Shown in pieces: positions 44,898 through 58,380 of a stretch of DNA of 64,000 nucleotides; position 1 is the first letter of the stretch; every line of letters starts with the position of its first letter. A program made the position numbers and the translations under genes. Below the pieces are notes generated by a model. That model searched no databases and was not told the DNA's origin. It saw only the letters and a list, made by a program, of their open reading frames with translations. This stretch comes from Favolaschia claudopus (taxonomy: Eukaryota > Basidiomycota > Agaricomycetes > Agaricales > Mycenaceae), in contig JAWWNJ010000016.1 of NCBI GenBank assembly GCA_037176885.1, forward strand, positions 2,356,001 through 2,420,000. Reading direction: 5' to 3'.

Positions 44898-46470
44898 CAA
44901 TTTGCGCCCGAGGAACGATGGAAAAAGGAAACGAAGCGCGTAAGGAGTATGTTGCGCGCTTGCGCTTTGCGATTGGAGGTGGACGGTGCGGCGGGGAACT
45001 CATCTGTATCATAGCTAGCTCGAATAAACGTACGTATCTAGTTGAATTGAATGAAGTCAATTTGTTTTTCAATTGAATGAATCTCTGGATCGGATTGTCA
45101 GTAAGTCCATGAAAACGGCAATGAATGGAATGGAAAGAAGCGAAAAGGAAAGAATCAGCGCAAGCAAGAAAATGAAGTGAATATAAAACTTTACCTACCC
45201 CGAGTGAGTCGAAGGCAACTGCAAAAGATCACAAGGACGATGATTCGAGTCTGCAGATGCACTTGAATCCGACGTCGCGACCACACTACCAGACGATCAA
45301 CAGCCCATCAGTCATCATCGTGAGGCGAGCAGACGACTAGCTGGTCAAGCCCAATTTCGTCGCGCGACACGAATTGAAAAGGGAAAAGAAGTAGACTCTA
45401 AACAAACTAGAAAGGGTTGAGACGACCCAGAGGACGAATGAAGATGAGTTATATTTGAGTTATTTTGTTGTCCGACCACATCTTGTTGCCGCACAATCCA
45501 CCTTCTTAGATTGATAAAACTACCGTGATCAGTGATACATTATTCAGCGAACGGAACTGGATAATGGGGGAGAATTTTCAGCTCGGATGGCCACTGATAA
45601 AGGAGAGAAATAGACCTTCGCAGATGAGACGATGACTGAACGATGAGCAGCGGACGTGAGGCGACGAGAACCGGATGTGACGCGATGAGTGCCGGATGCA
45701 AGGCGAGGAGCAGCTCGTATGAGTCGATGATCGACGAGAGACGAAAAGTGGCGTCTGCGAGCGGCCTATGTTGGATCATAAACGGCGGATAGCTGGCAAA
45801 CAGTGACAACGCCTGGTGCGTGAAAATCTGGTGGCGTGCTTTGTCGTGCAGCTTGACACAAGAAGGGATTAATGATGCACGATGGTCTTCAACGTTTGAA
45901 ACTCTGAGATAGGGCCTGGGCAGTACAACAAACGGAATACAATTACAGTTGATGTGAGGCTGACTTTCCGACGGTTTTCATGGGTGCCTAAATCATATAG
46001 AAGTAAGTTGGACGTGAATTGAACACCAGACGCAGACGAAACGTGCCTCTGAGCTCCACCAGTGAGGAATGGGCTATGAATGATACCCAAAGTGAATTCT
46101 CACAGGCATTGAAAGACGAAGCGGGGATGTTCCTGCGAGTATTATTCACAGAAGCGGCGGTGACCAGCGAAACGAAGACAATGTAAAGACGAAGGAACAG
46201 AACGTAGGCCGAGAAACGAGTCAAGACAAGAGGAAATATAGACAAGATCACGAAGACGACACAACAAATGGATCTGACGACTGTCAGATCTGTATATCCT
46301 CTGGATAATTTCAACGGCGTTCGTCTCTGGGTTGTTGGTACAATACAATACAAACCAGCGCACAAACTCGATAAAAGGTATGCCAGAGACAGAAGAAAAG
46401 CCCATGTCGATTGACAGGCTACAGTGTTGTCGATGAAGGAGAGAGAAAATGCGTTGCGAAGGAAATCAAG
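44898..46470. other. Right flank of the Plavaka-like element; degenerate repeat and a possible membrane ORF
   Basis: The 45540-45800 part carries the same degenerate GATGAG/GCGGATG motif as 34740-36260. A 201-codon minus-strand ORF at 45988-46593 has several hydrophobic stretches (SICCVVFVILSIFPLVL), but a competing frame is also open and I recognise no family, so I do not call it a gene. Confidence 0.4.
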
Positions 46471-48720
46471 GGAAAACAGTGAGATGTGGAAACTTGAAAG
46501 AAAGAAACACACGAGATTGTTTACCACTGGCAGCATCTCCTCGTAATTGTCACAGTTGGCTCGCCCACATCTGTCCGCATCCATCCTCTTCACATCTGGA
46601 ACAGTGGAAGAGACTAGAACGGATCCAACTATCCAACAGCTCTCGAATCACGGCAAACTCTAGATGATCGGAACTTCAAGGAGAACTAAGTACAGTACTT
46701 ACTACTGAGTGCCCGCCGCCAGATGCAGTGAAGCCACCGTCGGATCATCCGATGCAGAGTCGGACGGCCAACTGACGACCAAGCGACAGTAAGCGACACG
46801 CCGACAGCCTTATAAGATGAAAGTTTTGAGGATGTGAAAAATTGACGGTGTTTGACAAGTAACTGGGTAGAGCTTGGGGAAGACAAGAATTGGTTTTCCA
46901 TTCTTCGAGCTAGCTCAGGATACTGGATAGTCGTCGTTGACAAGGAGTGGTCGGATTGTCGGCTAAACGATAGCCGGTGTGACCGTGATGAGTGACCAAC
47001 ACTGTTGCGCTTGGCGACACCGAAAAGTGCCTTCAGTCGTTCTTTGCCCCCATCGGTCGACTATTTCAAGCTTGCAGCTGCTCACAACGAACACCGAACT
47101 CATCTGTAGTTACACCCGCATCCGACTCTCCGAAACATCTAAGCCCCTGTCTTGCGGATGTGTCTGACGCCCATCTTCACCACATTCTCTCATTGATCGT
47201 CTCGGCGAGTCGATGCCTCTTTCAAAGCCTGTATGCGATTCTCGCCTTGATTTCGGGGTTTTCATACTCTGATGCCGCTTTCTCTCATTCTCGTCCAGAT
47301 CAGTTTTCAGCGTGAGATGGCAAGCGGACGCGCGCCGGCTGACGAAGATCGTGTAGAAAAGTGGATGGTGGTGGCGGGATTTGAGCTGGCGCAGAAAACA
47401 GAATGGACGAGTCCGGGTTTAGGCGGAAGTGTAAACGGCTCAAGCTGAAGGTTTGTCTTGTCATTGCCAGTATCTCCCCTCTATGTTACGCTTGCTCGTC
47501 CCTTGTTTCACCCCCTTGTCACATGTCCCTTTCTATTTCTTCTCTGGCGGCCAAGTCCTCCAGAACTTACTTTGTTTGCTTTGCAGACGATCAAGTGAAT
47601 CTCTTCTTGACCCTTGTCTGCCAGAAACGGATCACTCGCAACACCATTCGTATCCGCAGTCGATGAGCCGGGGGTGATTGGAGTAGTGGTGGGGGGCCTT
47701 CGTCGAGGGGACAAGGCAGGGAGGGGGAGAGGGTGGGGACGAGTGTTGGTCGCTAAAGGGGTGAGTTTATTCTTGGCTCTTTTTCTCGTTCTTCCACCCA
47801 CAGTATCGTCTTAGTGCCCCTTCCTCCCCCGCAGACACATCAACATCTACCACCACCCTCACCCCCACCTCCACGTCAATGAAAAAAAAAGAATTGGTGG
47901 CTGCTCCGACTCCGAGAGCATGGACGTCGGATACTGAGTTAGTGTGTATCTTGAGGACGAGTCGGAGTTCGTCGTTAACGGCGTCTGGGAGGGTTTGGGG
48001 TGAGTGCATTCCATCTTAGTGTGTTTCTCTTTCATTCGATGTTTTTCTCCCTCTCCATCGTCGTCGAGTCTTCGATCAATCGTCTGTTTGCGATCATGCG
48101 AGCCGATGGTGTTTTTTTTTTGTTTCTTTGCATGTTCTTCTACCTTCTACTTCTACTTCTTCCTTCCACTCGACGTACGCCAAACGCGTTGTCTCTATCT
48201 TTTCGGACTTTTTTTTTTTTGTCGAAGCGTCGCACAGCCACACCAGATTTTTTGGGGTGGTTTTTGTAGGTTTCAGACGTCGGATCTGAGACTCGCGGCG
48301 TCCGGGGCAGGGGTTTAGTAGAGTCTGGGTGGCGCTGCGGCCCCGGGGAGGGGGACAGTGGCAAAGGCGTCGAGGAGGAGTGGATTCCTTCTCTCTTCCT
48401 CTTCCACTGCTACCCCTGAGTCGGCTCCTTCGCCTTCAAGTTTATCCTCCCTTCCCTTTTCATTCGTCTTTTCCTTCCGTCTTCGCTCACACTTTCAAAG
48501 AACTTCTGCTCCAACGTACGACACCACCATCATCTTTGCCTCTGAATCGCACGCCCACCATACGCGTCTTGGTTCCTCGACCCGCCGGCCCCCCGATCGA
48601 GCTACATCGGATGACGTTGACGGCCAAAGCTGCAAGGAAGAATGTGGGGATGCAGTCTGGGCCGGCGGCGACTGCAAGCCTCATAGTCCGTTATAGGATG
48701 GGGTCAAAGCGATAAACCGT
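46471..48720 (+). repeat. Segmental duplication unit D1
   Basis: It aligns in the same orientation with 49861-51790. Shared landmarks in order are: GAAACACACGAGATTGTT, GAAGCCACCGTCGGATC, GTGACCGTGATGAGTGAC, GAGTCGATGCCTCTTTCA, ATGCGAGCCGATGG and TACGACACCACCA. Exon-like Pro/Ser-rich pieces and splice-like sites occur in both copies, suggesting a duplicated, now degenerate gene or old element. No open model could be built. Confidence 0.7.
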
Positions 48721-48889
48721 GCAACGCCTACGCGTAGCCTCAACGAGGGTTGAGTCGTTTGCGAACACTCCCGCGAGGCACGTCCCGCCAATTCATCGGT
48801 TTTCCATTCATTTGAAGCACTGTCTAGCTTTGAGCGGAAGATGGACAATCATCTTCTGACCCGATGGAAATTTTTTTCCGTACATACTC

Positions 48890-49860
48890 ATGTCATTCAC
48901 AATTGCAATTGCAAGAAGCTGTTATGACCATTTTTCTCTTCCACCTGTCTCTGACCTCTGGGTGCGATCCTTCATAAACACCATCGTTGGATCCATCCCC
49001 GCAAGCAGTGTCGTTGATCTGCGTCCATTCTGTCGAGTTTTCGAGCGTTCTCCATCTCACTGCTTATCCGTGGCCACTTTGTTCAAGCGATGCCAGTTGC
49101 CCGCAATTCTTCTCCGTGTCACATCCGCTCCTCGTCTTCTAATATTGGCTGCCCGTCGTACACTGGTTGCCTTCTCTTCGAGTTCCAAGCATCTCAAGTC
49201 CATCTGCATTTGCCGCTCTTCTTTCGCATCCGCGGTTCATGAGACACTCATCGTCTCAAATTCGCCGCTCGTCGTGCCATCGGCTGCTCATCAGACGCTC
49301 TTGGTCCCCATCCGCTTCGGAGCATCTGCCAGCTCAAGTCCTTGGCACATCGTCCCGCATTTTTTCTACCCTTTGTTTCACATCTGTCACTTGTCGGAGG
49401 CTCCGATTTCGATTAGGGACGGCGAGTGCTACAGCTACTTGGTGAGTCTTGTATCAGATTGGTTTGCTCGTTTCAGATACAGCACAAAAAAACCTCGAGA
49501 TTTATAGTCTTGGGAGATTGGTTTTTACAATGACCACCTCTGGTTCTGCAAGGGTCAATCCCTTGCAAGTCGTCAAGTCGTCCCATCCGATAGCACATGA
49601 TCTCGAATAAGGGCTTTGAGATGGACTCTCATCAAAAAGGACTCTGTGCGTGGATGGCAAAATCGGTTTCTCGGGTACACAACCAGACTAGGTCACCGCT
49701 GCAACCGCAGACTAACGGATCTCGATAGACGATTGCCACCTCGACACGTCCACTTCGCCATTCCCAGGATCCCCTTCCCTTTCTGGCAACAACTCGACTA
49801 TGTTTGAGCCCTGGTCGACCCACGTCTCCCGATTGCCGCCTGTCGTCGTGCGAGGCATGG
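48890..49860 (+). repeat. Degenerate repeat block, inverted copy of 35140-36250
   Basis: It carries the ATCCGCNGCTCATC motif in the opposite sense to 34740-36260, and aligns with it in reverse complement. Shared pieces include CACGTCCACTTCGCCATT, and AAGTCGTC near a run of cytosines. It lies between duplication units D1 and D2. Confidence 0.65.
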
Positions 49861-51790
49861 GAAAACAGTGAGATGTGGCAAGAAAGAAACACACGAGATT
49901 GTTACACGCATCTCCTCGCATCTATTGTCACAGCGTACTGCGGCGCCAACGAGACTGAGAATCTAGATGAAGCCACCGTCGGATCGTCCGACGCAGAGAC
50001 AACAATAAGTTGGTCATAAGACGAAAATTTTGAGGATGTTAGAAAGAATTGATGAAGTTTGACAAGTGGCCGGTAAGAACTTAGGGAAGAAGAGGATTCA
50101 GGCTGGTCTTCATTACCTCGATCTAGCTCAATTCATCGTCTGAGACAAGTCTGAGACGATGGTCGTCGCAAGTTGTTGACAAGGAACGGTCGGTCGGATC
50201 GTCGGCCATCATGATAGCCGATGTGACCGTGATGAGTGACGACCGACTTGGCAGCTACCATTGCCTACCAATTTGAAGCTGCTACTAGTACTGACGTTAA
50301 GGACGTCTTTGCCGCCATGGGTCATCTGTGGCCTAACCCTACCAACCGCTCGCAACGAACAGCAAGCTTATCATTAGTCACATCCGCCGCTGAGATCCAT
50401 CCGCAAGTGACGCTCATCTTCACCACACATTCCCTCAATGGTCGCCTGCGTGACTCTGCGTGAGTCGATGCCTCTTTCACGGCTGCATGCGATTCCTCGC
50501 CTTAATATCATGTTCCGATATTAGGATTTCTTTCATTTTCGTCTAGACCGAGTTTCAGCCTTTTGCGTCGCTTCGTGAGGACGCCTGTTGATGAAGATTG
50601 TGGTGACAAGTGGATGGCGGTGGTGGATTCCTTGTCGACCGAAAACTGGAGAGGATGTGTCCAGACTCAGGTAGAAATGTAATCGGACGGCGTTACTGCT
50701 CAAGCTCAAGGTTCGTCCTGTCAGCATATCCGCCCCCGCTCACGTTACACTCGCTCCCTTTACTTACCCCTTGTCATATGTCTCTTTTTACCACCTCTCT
50801 GCCAACCAGCCTTCCCGAGCCTACTCTCTTCTCGACCCTTGTCTGTCCCAGAGAAGAGATGAGATGCTCACGATATCATTTGTATTCACAGTCGACGAGT
50901 GGCGCGACTTGGGCGCGACTCATTGGAGTAGTAGTTGCGCTCTTCTTCTCATCCTTCCGCCCTCCGCTGACGCTAACCTCCCTTCCCTCCCCCCACAGAC
51001 ACATCGACAACCAGCATCAACCCTACCACCCCCTCCACCTTCTCATCAACGAAGCAGAAATGGTGGCTGCCCGAGGGGATGAAAGGCTGGACATCGGATA
51101 CGGGATGAGGGTGAGTTGAAGACGAGGCAGTGTTTGTTGGCGATGATTGGCATTGGTAGGGTTAGTGGTGAGTGAATCCCGTCTTTGGTGTCTTATCTTT
51201 TGGTTGTTTCCCCTCGGCATCTTCGATTGATCGTCTGCAGTCGTCTGCTTGCGACCATGCGAGCCGATGGAGTTCTTTCATCTTCCTTGCATTCTCCTGT
51301 GCCTTCTTCGTTCTTACTAATACTATCTTCTCCTTCCTCGTCAAACCCAGCACAGGCATACTGGATCGGCTTTGGGCTTGAAACATGCAGTGTGCCTGAG
51401 AGGAGGCGTTCAGAAGACTCATGGCGTCGTCTGGGGGCGTTCTGGGTGGAGGCGACTATGTCAAGGAGAAGGGGAGGTATCAGTCATCTCGACCCTTGGC
51501 CTTTTTGTTTCGTAGGGTTCTTCAAAAGAATTTTCCGTCTCCCTTGCTCTTTCACCGCCACCTCTGCGTTGGCTACTTCGGCTTCATCCTCTTTTCTTCT
51601 TTCATTCATCGTTTATCTTTCGTCTTCGCGCTCATACTGACAATCTCTATCTGACTTCCAGAGAATCTCCAACCTACGACACCACCACTATTCCCACTTT
51701 CAGAACGCGCCGCGCACGCCAATCACCCGTGCCTTGTCCGTGCTTGATTCGCCAGCCGCCGTTTGGGGTACATCAGATAGTCATGACAGA
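49861..51790 (+). repeat. Segmental duplication unit D2
   Basis: Direct copy of D1 with frequent indels and substitutions. The order of landmarks is the same, and both copies are flanked on the left by the sequence GGGAAAACAGTGAGATGTGG or a close variant. Like D1 it has no intact gene. Confidence 0.7.
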
Positions 51791-53585
51791 TGTGCGGATG
51801 GGGGGATGTCGTCCGTCGCTTTCTGTTTCCTCCGTGCTTGGCTGACGCTCTCTCGCGCTTCAGGATGCTGATAAATGGTTTCTCCGCATGTAGCCTCGAT
51901 TTCCCCGTCGTTATCGATGAGACGATGTACCAGATGCATGCATCTGCGGCGTCGCATTCGCCTTTGCCGGTGTCGTCACCGTCGTCCGCATTCAGATGAA
52001 TCTCGTCTTAGAGCTCGTCTTTGGGACACGGACACGGACATGGTATGGCGACGAAGCCGAAGGAGCGGCGCTGGGGTGATCGACCTGTGCTGTTGCTGGG
52101 GAGCAGGCTGGGTGTGGATGGTGTGAATCTGGTCGATTATGAGGTGATTAAGGTGCGCGCCGATGCTACTCTTTCTCATTGAAGTACAGGGACTGACAGT
52201 ACCCGTCCGCAGTCTATACACCTTCTCTCCGTCCGCGAGTATCGCATGTGGGAGGCCCCCTGGTCATTGTACTACTTCAGGGCGTACAAGGCAACGGTCT
52301 GTTCTACTCGACCTGCGGATTCGAGACCGTCGGTGCCCCTGAGGACATCTGTTCGAGAGCTGCCGCTCATGCACGGCATCCGCTCTAGACTGCGGAGGAC
52401 GCTCGTCGCGCCCAGACACAGCCGCGTACCCGCAGTGGGTCGACCAGTCCCGGTATGGCGGAAATTGGTGTAGCGGGGACATGGGCACAGCTTTGCCCGC
52501 GCTGGGTCTATGAGCCCACACGGGAGCTTTGCGAGCGTGCACGGTCGCTCGCTCAGTCCGGATTACGGGATGAGCGGGGGTGGACGAGCGCAGGACGACT
52601 GGGGCTGCGGCGGCAGGAGCCGATGGGCTGCGGACAGCTACTGCGCGTGTGAGATGGTATAAGGATCATCCGATACAGAGTGGTGGGGTGCGTGGGACCT
52701 CATTGAGGACTGAATCTTGTGCCTATTTCTGATATTTCGATATTCCCTCTATTCCATCTCCATCCTTTCTTCCATCTATCCCTCTTCTGCCTTCGTATCT
52801 TCGTCACCTTCGCCTTCGTCTCCCCTTTCTACGTTGCAGCCGACTCGTGCACTAAGGGCAGCTTTTTAGCGCATCTGCCTTGTCTTCCTGCACCTCCTCC
52901 CTCCCTTTGCACTGGCCCTTCTTCCCTGCACCACCTTTGCGACTCCGAGTCCCCGCCGCGTTGGTCACCGTTCGCCGAGGCAACGCCGACGTGTACCCAC
53001 ATACAGAAATAAATAAGAAAGTGCGTGCCACACGTCCCTCTTCTCGCACCCGACTAATTACAGCTCCCCCTTCTTTAGCACTCCTTCATGGCGTCACCGA
53101 TGCCCCTGTCGTCGCCACTCAACCGACCGACGCTGCTTCGCCAACACCGTATTCCCACCTCCAGTTCCTCCTTATCGACCCTCCATCCACCACTCTTAAC
53201 TCAACCCCCCACACCACGGTGCCACCGCTGCCGCCCCCCTCGTCAATAGTTGACGGTGTCTCATTCCCTCGAAATCGCGCTAACAATTCAAATCAATGTA
53301 AGTTCTCTCGTTTTCGGGCGTCGGCTAATCCTGCGCTCAACTCGCTCTCTGCAGGTCCACACGCGTGCGGAAGACTCGATCTCACGAGAGCCGTGACGCA
53401 ACATCATCCTTACCTCCACCCCCGTTTCCGTCGGCGAGTACGTCGGTTGGAGAGGTGGTGGTGGTAGTGATATCGGTGCTGCCTGGAGCATCAACTTGCA
53501 GGCGTCCGCACGACCAATTGCCATAGGCGTCAGACAGGGAGGAGTCGGGAGGACCCTGTCATGTTCATTTTAGATCTAAATTGCG
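51791..53585. other. GC-rich stretch, no credible gene
   Basis: Overlapping Ser/Pro/Arg-rich ORFs up to 195 codons (52880-53467) lack motifs. The style resembles 17.3-20 kb and the D units. Possibly degenerate coding sequence. Confidence 0.4.
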
Positions 53586-53589
53586 TCGA

Positions 53590-55500
53590 CCTCCAGGCAT
53601 CAAATTCCCGTGGGTGCTCATGTCAGCCGCTCAGCACCTTCAATCTGTCGCCGCTTGTATCCTCCTGTCGTCAGACGATGAATCCTCATTGCGGCCACTC
53701 AACATCTGGTCGTTGTCCCACATCCTTGCTCATCGCTGGAAAAAGCTATCTCTCACCGTGTCCGCAGGCGACTGCTAATCATCGGCTCATCGGATGCTCA
53801 TCGCTTTCGTTGGCCGCTCAACATCTTTCATCAGCTCCTCATCATCTCACATCGCGTCCCCGGAATGAGATCGAGATGGCCATCAGCGGATTCATCCTAA
53901 CTTCAAAACAAATCGTCTTCAGCCCCTGAATCGTCTTCCAAGCCAATCCATTGTCCTTTACATACGCGTCAGGCGTGCCATCGACCAGCTAGTTGTTTGC
54001 TGCTCCGACGATGCTTGGTCGACGACGGCCGATGGGGACGATCATCGTTAGACAGTATGATGCCCATCTCGTTGAGTTCATTGGAGCGGAGGACTCGTAT
54101 CAGCCGCTCAGCACCTTCAATCTGTAGCGCGCCGACGCATACTGTAGCAGCTTGAGTGCATTGTGAAGCAAAATCTCACCGGCTCTCGACTGACTCTTAT
54201 CCCCGTTGGCGTTGGCGGATGATCGTCTCAGCTTCACATCGAGCCTCATCGTCTCAAATCCGGTGCTCATCGGCTCCTTGTCCTCATCTCGGTCGGTTTA
54301 TCGTAGCGTTGTCTCTCCAGCTTGCGCTCAATCCAGTTGTTGCCCATCGTCTCGCATCCGCTGCTTGTTGTTTCCGCTGCCCATCTCGGTCATCATGTCT
54401 CCAGTGCATAGAACATCGGGATACTTGCTCCCTTAAACCAGAGAGTGTCATGCTACCTACCAGCCTAATCGCCCCCATATACATACACCATCTCGTCTCC
54501 CATTCTTTTGCCACTGCCAAGTCCCCGTCTTGATCTCGGCAGCCGCTCAGTATCTCAACTCTGTGGCTCATTCTTCCACATAAACTTCGAAGAGGGAGGG
54601 CTGGTGCATATTCGCTCACTCTTCCTCTGGGTCCGGGTCGGTCTCGTACTCTGAGTGCGGGCCAGCTGTGACGATTCTAAACCTGAGCTAATTCGAATTT
54701 CGATGCTGGAGGGTCTGGCGTAAGGGGAGAGGACACGAGGTTCGTTCGTGGGTAGATATTGTTCTCGATTTCCCCTGGATAGCTCTATGCAGACAATGGC
54801 GGTGGAAACAATGCATACGAGCTTTGATTGCGCTCCGATTTGCTGAAATCGTCTCCTCGTGCATGGTCGGCTCATCGCCTGCTTATCGTCTTGTATCACC
54901 CGCTCAGTTCAGATCTCATCGACAGCTCATCCTCTTGCATCGACGGCTCATCAACTCACATCTCCCGTGCTTCTGCTGCTCGACCTCTGATCTCATCTGC
55001 TTGCATCCGCCGCACAGCTTCAAGCGTTTTTCATCCATTGCCTATCCTCTCTCGTCTGCGACTCATTCAAACATCCACTTAGCATCTGTGATCCGCAGTC
55101 AGAGCACCGGTCATTGTCTTCCGCTTACTCTTTCAGAATCATGCATGATTATTGACATTAGACAAATAGCACAATTCCTTCCTGTCTTCTTCCACTTCAC
55201 AACTGCAATCAAATTGTCTATGTTAGAGTCATTCCGTGTTGGATCAACCTGGATCTCATTGTCTCAATGATATTTGAATTTTTTGGCTTCTTACTTGCAT
55301 TCTTATTCGCTTCTCCACTTGGAGGTGTTTTATTTTCTCAAGGCTCTTTTGGAGAACATGTTGCGATGATATTCAAGAACTTCCACGCTGTGGAGTAGCT
55401 TGAAGTTGATGAGTTTCCGCAGACCACCCGCAGACGATTTCCAGACCGACCGCCGACGAGAGGCGGATTGCCCACAGACAAGGCGCCGATGGGCGGCGTA
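53590..55500. repeat. Degenerate ATCCGCNGCTCATC-rich repeat block next to repeat copy B
   Basis: The plus strand has many CTCATCG and CATCCGC variants, the complement of the 34740-36260 motif. Together with the adjacent 666-bp copy B it mirrors the arrangement of copy A plus the 34.7-36.3 kb block, so this may be an inverted segmental duplication. Just before copy B, 55426-55500 contains GCCGACGAGAGGCGGAT and GCCGATGGGCGGCG, also found inside the 666-bp repeat. Confidence 0.55.
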
Positions 55501-55956
55501 AGTACTACTTTCTTTCCCTTCTTATCTCAATATAGCTGTCTTTTAAATCATGTTGGAACTTGGGGCAGTTCTCAGAAATAAGTATATCATACCGGTCTAC
55601 TACTTGAAGCCTCAGACGACGTTCTGCAGCCCGCCCGCAGACACTCCGCAGACAGACCGCCGACGAGAGGCGGATCGCCTGCAGACCATCCGCCGATGGG
55701 CGGCGGACCATCCGCCGATGAGGTTTCGGGCCGACCGAAATTTTGAGTGTCGGGTTAAATTTCGGGTCATGCGGAACTTGAGCCTAAAGGAAATGTTTTG
55801 TTTTCAATTCGGGCGGGTCGAAATGTGCGACGATTCTTATAGTTTGGGAATAAATTTCGGGCGCACCGAAACTTGGCCGATACGAAATGTTCTGGGTCTC
55901 GTTTCAGACGCCCTTATTCCCAATCTGGAACAAAGCATTTCGGAATTCCGTTTCGG
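55501..55956 (-). repeat. 666-bp dispersed repeat, copy B, first part (interrupted)
   Basis: Reverse complement of copy A from its right end to the target site. It ends with CGTTTCGG (55949-55956), after which element 2 begins. The remainder resumes at 63251. The two parts sum to exactly the length of copy A. Confidence 0.92.
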
Positions 55957-58154
55957 CACCTGTTACTCCCACATAAGTACTGATACTAACGCAGGAGATA
56001 GGGCGGATCTCCAACGCTAATTGTAGTCGTTCTTGAATTATCCCAAGCAGCCGTTAATTACACCTAAATACAGAGCTATTTAGCGCTAAGTAATTATCGA
56101 GTGCTCGGTAAATATCAAGCCGTCACATCAGTGCCGTCTCTGATCGCGCATGTCATTCATCGATCATCAATTCCCGCCATCACGTCAAGTTCCCGCCAAG
56201 CGCGCCGGCGGAGTCCCCGATGCCCATTGCTCCTGTGCTGGACCCGACGGCAGAATTCATTATCAATATCGTCTTTGCACACGGCACGATAGTCGCCTCT
56301 TGTAAGCTCACGAACCTTCCCTTGACAACAGACATTCGGACTAAACGCCGAATGGTCCGACATCAACGATACTGAACGCCAATTCCCGGATTTGGCAATT
56401 TTGACAGAGAACTCGAACCATTGACCAATCTACATCTCCCTGGATCACAGTACACTGGGTCAAATGCAAATGCTTCAAATTCTTGCTCCCTTCAATCATG
56501 TCTTGTTCTTGATTCAAATTTACATTGAACATGAGAGATCTTGACCAAGCCAACCAAAAGTCGAACTTGTCCTAGGCGCCTTGAATTATTAGGGCAGAGT
56601 GGTGTCTTTCCCACCTTATGTTATTCTCTGTTCAGCTTGAGCTACCCCACTCCTTGCAAGTAATACACTGTGCTCAAGAGGTGAAATATTGAGTCGCACC
56701 AAATATCTGAATGTTAGTTACCACTATCTTGATATGCTAGTGTCTAAACCACATTGACAGAAATACAAGCACAGATAAGTCTATCACATATCCTCTCTAT
56801 ACTAGCCCGAGAGTTGAGATTGAAAGCGAGTCCATTTCATATATTTTCAACTTGATGTGTTACCACATCTATGCCTCGTTCGAAATCTCCGGGCACATGT
56901 GCACCCTTGGGCTCAAACCAGGGAGTTCATTATGCTCTACAGTCATCTTGGTTACTGATATTTCTGAGACTTATCATGGAGTCAGCAATTGTTGAAACCA
57001 TGTTCAAGGTCAGGGTACAAGTGCGGGATATAGACCTTTCAACCATGCTTGCTGATATCAGTTCGCGACATTAAATCAGATCGTCGTTTTGACTCAAACC
57101 GGAGGTACAGTATTCTTATATTACACATTATATATGCTCTGTGATTCTCTCACCATTTCTGGGGGATTCCCAGCACTGTCTTTAACCATAAATTCGACGA
57201 AATCCGACATTTGACGCTCAAACTTCGCGTTAAGCGCCTTACCGGACCGTACTTCCAACCAATGGGAATGCTTGCCGATAACTCCGACACCTTCGGCCGG
57301 CATCCTCAAGTTCAACATTTAAACGGAGTTTTCTTGTCTGGAGCTCGTGTATGCCGGCTTTCTTCAGTATCCCATTAAGCAGAGAGTCTATTTTATTCTG
57401 GCCTCACTCCTGGCATGGAATTTTGAGCTCGCGCTCAAAAAGAAAGGGAAAGGTTGCAAACGGGATATGTTCACTGGAGAAAATTTCTATGTCAGTACTG
57501 TACATGGGAGTCAGGTTTCTGTGGGAAGACAATCTAGTACCCTCAGATAATTAACTGTACCACTATGCACTCTGCTTCACATAGTGACCTCATATGTTCC
57601 ATGGTGTAAAGGTTATAGTCTAGAGGAAGACTAATGGGACCTGGATTGTTCAGTGACACTAGACAGAAGAATACATAACAGACATTGAGAGGGTTTTGAA
57701 CGATTGTTGGGACAAGCAAGAGTATAAGTACCTCGGTTAAGGGGAAAATACTGAACTTGCAAGTAGCGATGATGAGACAAACTAGAGGATATGCATCACA
57801 CCCATAACGAAGAAGTGAACCCCAAAGACCAATATATTTGCGCGTAGAAAACTCTGCAGGCAGGCGCGGGAGCACAACAGCACTGTAAGTTCCAACAGCG
57901 CCGGCGCGCCTTGGCGGGAACTTGACGTGATGGCGGGAATTGATGATCGATGAATGAACATGCGCGATCAGAGACGGCACTGATGTGACGGCTTGATATT
58001 TACCGAGCACTCGATAATTACTTAGCGCTAAATAGCTCTGTATTTAGGTGTAATTAACGGCTGCTTGGGATAATTCAAGAACGACTACAATTAGCGTTGG
58101 AGATCCGCCCTATCTCCTGCGTTAGTATCAGTACTTATGTGGGAGTAACAGGTG
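55957..58154. mobile_element. 2.2 kb element with about 254-bp terminal inverted repeats and 8-bp target duplication (element 2)
   Basis: The ends are long, almost identical inverted repeats (55957-56210 and 57901-58154) starting CACCTGTTACTCCCACATAA. The flanking 8-bp sequence CGTTTCGG is present at 55949-55956 and 58155-58162. The roughly 1.7 kb interior has no ORF above about 160 codons and no recognised transposase, so it is non-autonomous or decayed. An 8-bp duplication suits hAT or P-type elements, but the terminal sequence is not a standard hAT end. The near-identity of the arms indicates a recent insertion. Confidence 0.9.
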
Positions 58155-58380
58155 CGTTTCGGTAGGGTTCAACACGGGTCCACCCGCGGGTACTACCAGG
58201 TCGACCCGGACCCGGGCCCGCAAATACCGTACCCGCAAGCGACCCGACCCGTAGAACCGTACGGGCTACCCGCGGGTTCGGCGTTACCCGCGGTTCTTCC
58301 AACCCGTCGGGTCCACCCGCGGTACGATAAGCAGAAAATCTGTATTTTAAGGAGTTTTCGATGCAAAAACATGTAAAGTA

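Noticed and set aside
45988..46593. 201-codon hydrophobic minus-strand ORF
   Set aside because: A second frame is open over the same DNA, no family is recognisable, and its right end overlaps the degenerate D1 duplication.
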